Shown piece by piece: positions 6,209-7,599 of a stretch of 7,599 nt of DNA. The notes below the pieces were generated by a model. That model was not told where the DNA came from and made no database searches. It saw only the letters and a list, made by a program, of their open reading frames with translations. The stretch spans positions 1 to 7,599 of the forward strand of contig CAKZKZ010000922.1 in assembly GCA_937124495.1 (NCBI GenBank), given 5' to 3'. A program made the translations under genes and the position numbers. This stretch comes from an uncultured Dokdonia sp. (GTDB taxonomy: Bacteria > Bacteroidota > Bacteroidia > Flavobacteriales > Flavobacteriaceae). Every line of letters starts with the position of its first letter. The first letter of the stretch is position 1.

Positions 6209-6740
6209 CCCAAGATGTGTATTGCTTTTGTAATTTCTCTAATTTAGGATCAATGTATCGTTGACAAAACGGCGCTTCAGGATTTCTTTTATAATATTCC
6301 AGAAAAGATTCTTCATTCAAGGTAAATGTGACCATCGGGAGTGCTTTGGTAATAATAGGTTTTGCAAACTGTGGTTGTAATACTAATAACGCTTTCGCGA
6401 AAGCGGACTCCTGCTCTTTTTCAAAATAATACATAGCTGATCTATATTTGGTTCTGAAACTATGATTACTTGTCGATTTGTGGGTATGAAGATGTACTTC
6501 TAAGAGTTGTTTTAAACTAATAACTTCAGGTTTGTAATGAACAATGACTCCTTCCGAAAAGGCATGATGAGGAGCCGTCGAAGCAATAAAACCCTGCTCG
6601 ACGTTGTGAACACCCTTTAATGCCTGAAATACAGCTTCGGTACACCAATGGCATCCGCCCCCAAATGCTATTTTTTCTGATGATTTTATAAAAAAAGCGG
6701 TTTTGTAAATGTTTAGAATTCTAAAATAGAAAACTAACAT
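6198..6740 (-). CDS. msrA: Peptide-methionine (S)-S-oxide reductase MsrA, 180 aa
   Basis: MsrA reduces methionine-S-sulfoxide in oxidised proteins, using thioredoxin. The catalytic motif is GGGCHWCTEAVF with the nucleophile C30 and a second cysteine, C33; the usual Phe of GCFW is His here. Further family marks are HTHKSTSNHSFRTKYRSAMYYF at about 85-106 and the C-terminal FCQRYIDPKLEKL, with C159 as likely resolving cysteine. The start is uncertain. The ATG at 6740 is the only ATG, GTG or TTG start downstream of the prfA start region, and it gives about 25 residues before the conserved domain, rich in Phe, Ile and Tyr. The reading frame stays open to 6878, but a start there would overlap prfA and is unlikely. 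Bases 6390-6405 encode SAFAKA through a perfect 16-base palindrome. The gene is divergent from prfA and convergent with the protease gene. Confidence 0.9.
   Translation of the reverse strand: MLVFYFRILNIYKTAFFIKSSEKIAFGGGCHWCTEAVFQALKGVHNVEQGFIASTAPHHAFSEGVIVHYKPEVISLKQLLEVHLHTHKSTSNHSFRTKYRSAMYYFEKEQESAFAKALLVLQPQFAKPIITKALPMVTFTLNEESFLEYYKRNPEAPFCQRYIDPKLEKLQKQYTSWVKE
6390..6405. repeat. Perfect copy of GC-rich 16-base palindrome inside msrA
   Basis: CGCTTTCGCGAAAGCG is perfectly self-complementary. In the msrA frame it gives Ala-Phe-Ala-Lys-Ala at residues 113-117. A copy with one mismatch lies in the intergenic region at 2140-2155. Two occurrences of so GC-rich a word in 7.6 kb of AT-rich DNA suggest a genome-wide iterated palindrome rather than chance. 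Confidence 0.65.
6712..6725. promoter_or_regulatory. 14-base palindrome at the msrA 5' end
   Basis: TTTAGAATTCTAAA is a perfect palindrome. It lies inside the predicted first codons of msrA (start at 6740) and 95-108 bases upstream of prfA. It overlaps a minus-strand TATTTTAG (6721-6728), one mismatch from the -7 consensus. It could be an operator for either gene, or a chance palindrome. Confidence 0.3.
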
Positions 6741-6819
6741 TTTATTGTTAACAAAAGCAATGATACGCAAAGAAAATATCAATTGAAAATTGTAAATTCG
6801 CAGTAAGCAGAAGGCAATT

Positions 6820-7599
6820 ATGTTAGAAAAATTACAAATCGTAAAACAACGTTTTGATGAAGTAAGTGACTTGATCATTCAACCTGATATTATCACAGAT
6901 CAAAAACGGTACGTAAAACTGAATAAAGAATACAAGGATTTAAGAGCGCTTATGGATGAGCGCGCGAAATATATAGAGCATACAGATAATCTTTCCGAAG
7001 CAGAAGAAATTATAGCAGATGGAAGTGATGCAGAAATGGTCGAAATGGCCAAAATGCAAATGGATGAAGCAAAAACGGCGATTCCTGAACTTGAAGAGAA
7101 AATCAGAATGATGCTTATTCCTAAAGATCCAGAAGACGCTAAAAACGTTGTAGTAGAGATTCGAGCTGGAACGGGAGGAGATGAAGCAAGTATTTTTGCT
7201 GGAGATCTATACAGAATGTACACAAAGTACGTAGATAACAGGCAAGGGTGGAGTCATAGTACCGTTGATTTTTCTGAAGGGACTTCTGGTGGATTTAAAG
7301 AAATCCAGTTTGAAGTGACAGGAGAAGATGTGTATGGAACCTTAAAATTTGAAGCAGGTGTACACCGTGTACAACGAGTCCCTCAAACAGAAACACAAGG
7401 ACGTGTACATACCAGTGCCGCTACAGTTATGGTACTTCCAGAAGCTGAAGAATTTGATGTGCAAATTGAACCTAAAGATGTACGTATTGATTTTTTCTGT
7501 TCATCAGGACCAGGAGGACAATCAGTAAATACTACGTATTCCGCAGTTCGTTTGACACACATCCCATCTGGCTTAGTGGCTCAATGTCAGGATCAGAAA
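6820..7599 (+). CDS. prfA: Peptide chain release factor 1 (RF1), 3' end cut by window
   Basis: RF1 recognises UAA and UAG stop codons on the ribosome and triggers release of the finished protein. The 260 visible codons cover most of a protein usually about 360 residues long. The N-terminal helical domain spans about residues 1-105. EIRAGTGGDEASIFAGDL at 113-130 is a conserved core segment. The stop-codon-reading tripeptide is P188-Q189-T190, the RF1 type (RF2 has SPF). SSGPGGQSVNTT at 228-239 holds the catalytic GGQ at 232-234, whose Gln contacts the peptidyl-transferase centre and is normally N5-methylated by PrmC. The ATG at 6820 begins MLEKLQIVKQRF, the normal family start. No Shine-Dalgarno site is visible. 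A weak -7-like TAAATTCG lies at about 6793-6800. Confidence 0.96.
   Translation, partial: MLEKLQIVKQRFDEVSDLIIQPDIITDQKRYVKLNKEYKDLRALMDERAKYIEHTDNLSEAEEIIADGSDAEMVEMAKMQMDEAKTAIPELEEKIRMMLIPKDPEDAKNVVVEIRAGTGGDEASIFAGDLYRMYTKYVDNRQGWSHSTVDFSEGTSGGFKEIQFEVTGEDVYGTLKFEAGVHRVQRVPQTETQGRVHTSAATVMVLPEAEEFDVQIEPKDVRIDFFCSSGPGGQSVNTTYSAVRLTHIPSGLVAQCQDQK

Noticed and set aside
6741..6878. Longer msrA start at 6878
   Set aside because: It would overlap the start of prfA by about 59 bases and add residues with no MsrA similarity.
6900..7223. Minus-strand 107-residue frame, rich in Ser, Ile and Ala
   Set aside because: It is antisense to conserved prfA codons, and its Ser/Ala/Ile bias is what reversed Glu, Asp and Lys codons produce.

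Overview
The window looks like chromosomal DNA of a marine Flavobacteriaceae bacterium, possibly close to Dokdonia. The evidence is the low GC content, codon use, A-rich leaders instead of Shine-Dalgarno sites, matches to the Bacteroidetes -7 element (TAnnTTTG), exported proteins whose signal peptides end in ...AQ or ...SQ, and the Bacteroidetes-type PurM and RF1 sequences. The genus is a guess, based mainly on a GC-rich palindrome (CGCTTTCGCGAAAGCG) that I associate with that group from memory.

Layout, left to right. (1) 1-1973, minus strand: a large exported protein, cut by the left edge, with a MACPF (perforin-like) domain followed by degenerate ankyrin-type repeats. (2) 1974-2341: a 368-base gap with nested dyads and a repeated TATTTTAGAA motif next to the MACPF start, then a structured stretch holding one degenerate copy of the GC-rich palindrome. 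(3) 2342-2677, plus: an unrecognised 111-residue protein with an unusually strong Shine-Dalgarno site. (4) 2752-3933, plus: a PurM-type AIR synthase with its own -7 element. (5) 4033-4542, plus: a small secreted protein, facing (6) 4668-4853, minus: a 61-residue double-glycine-leader peptide whose core has six cysteines in a knottin-like spacing. A strong hairpin separates the two. (7) 5084-6208, plus: an exported tandem retropepsin-type aspartic protease with a PDZ domain. It overlaps by 11 bases the end of (8) msrA, 6198-6740, minus. (9) 6820 to the right edge, plus: prfA (RF1).

The housekeeping genes are purM, msrA and prfA. From memory, purM and prfA lie close together in many Flavobacteriaceae, so the genes between them look like accessory cargo. 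The two most interesting items are the MACPF-ankyrin protein and the cysteine-rich peptide. Both are plausible interbacterial or host-facing effectors, but nothing in the window links them to each other: no transporter, maturation enzyme or dedicated regulator is visible. No RNA gene, insertion sequence or CRISPR array was found.
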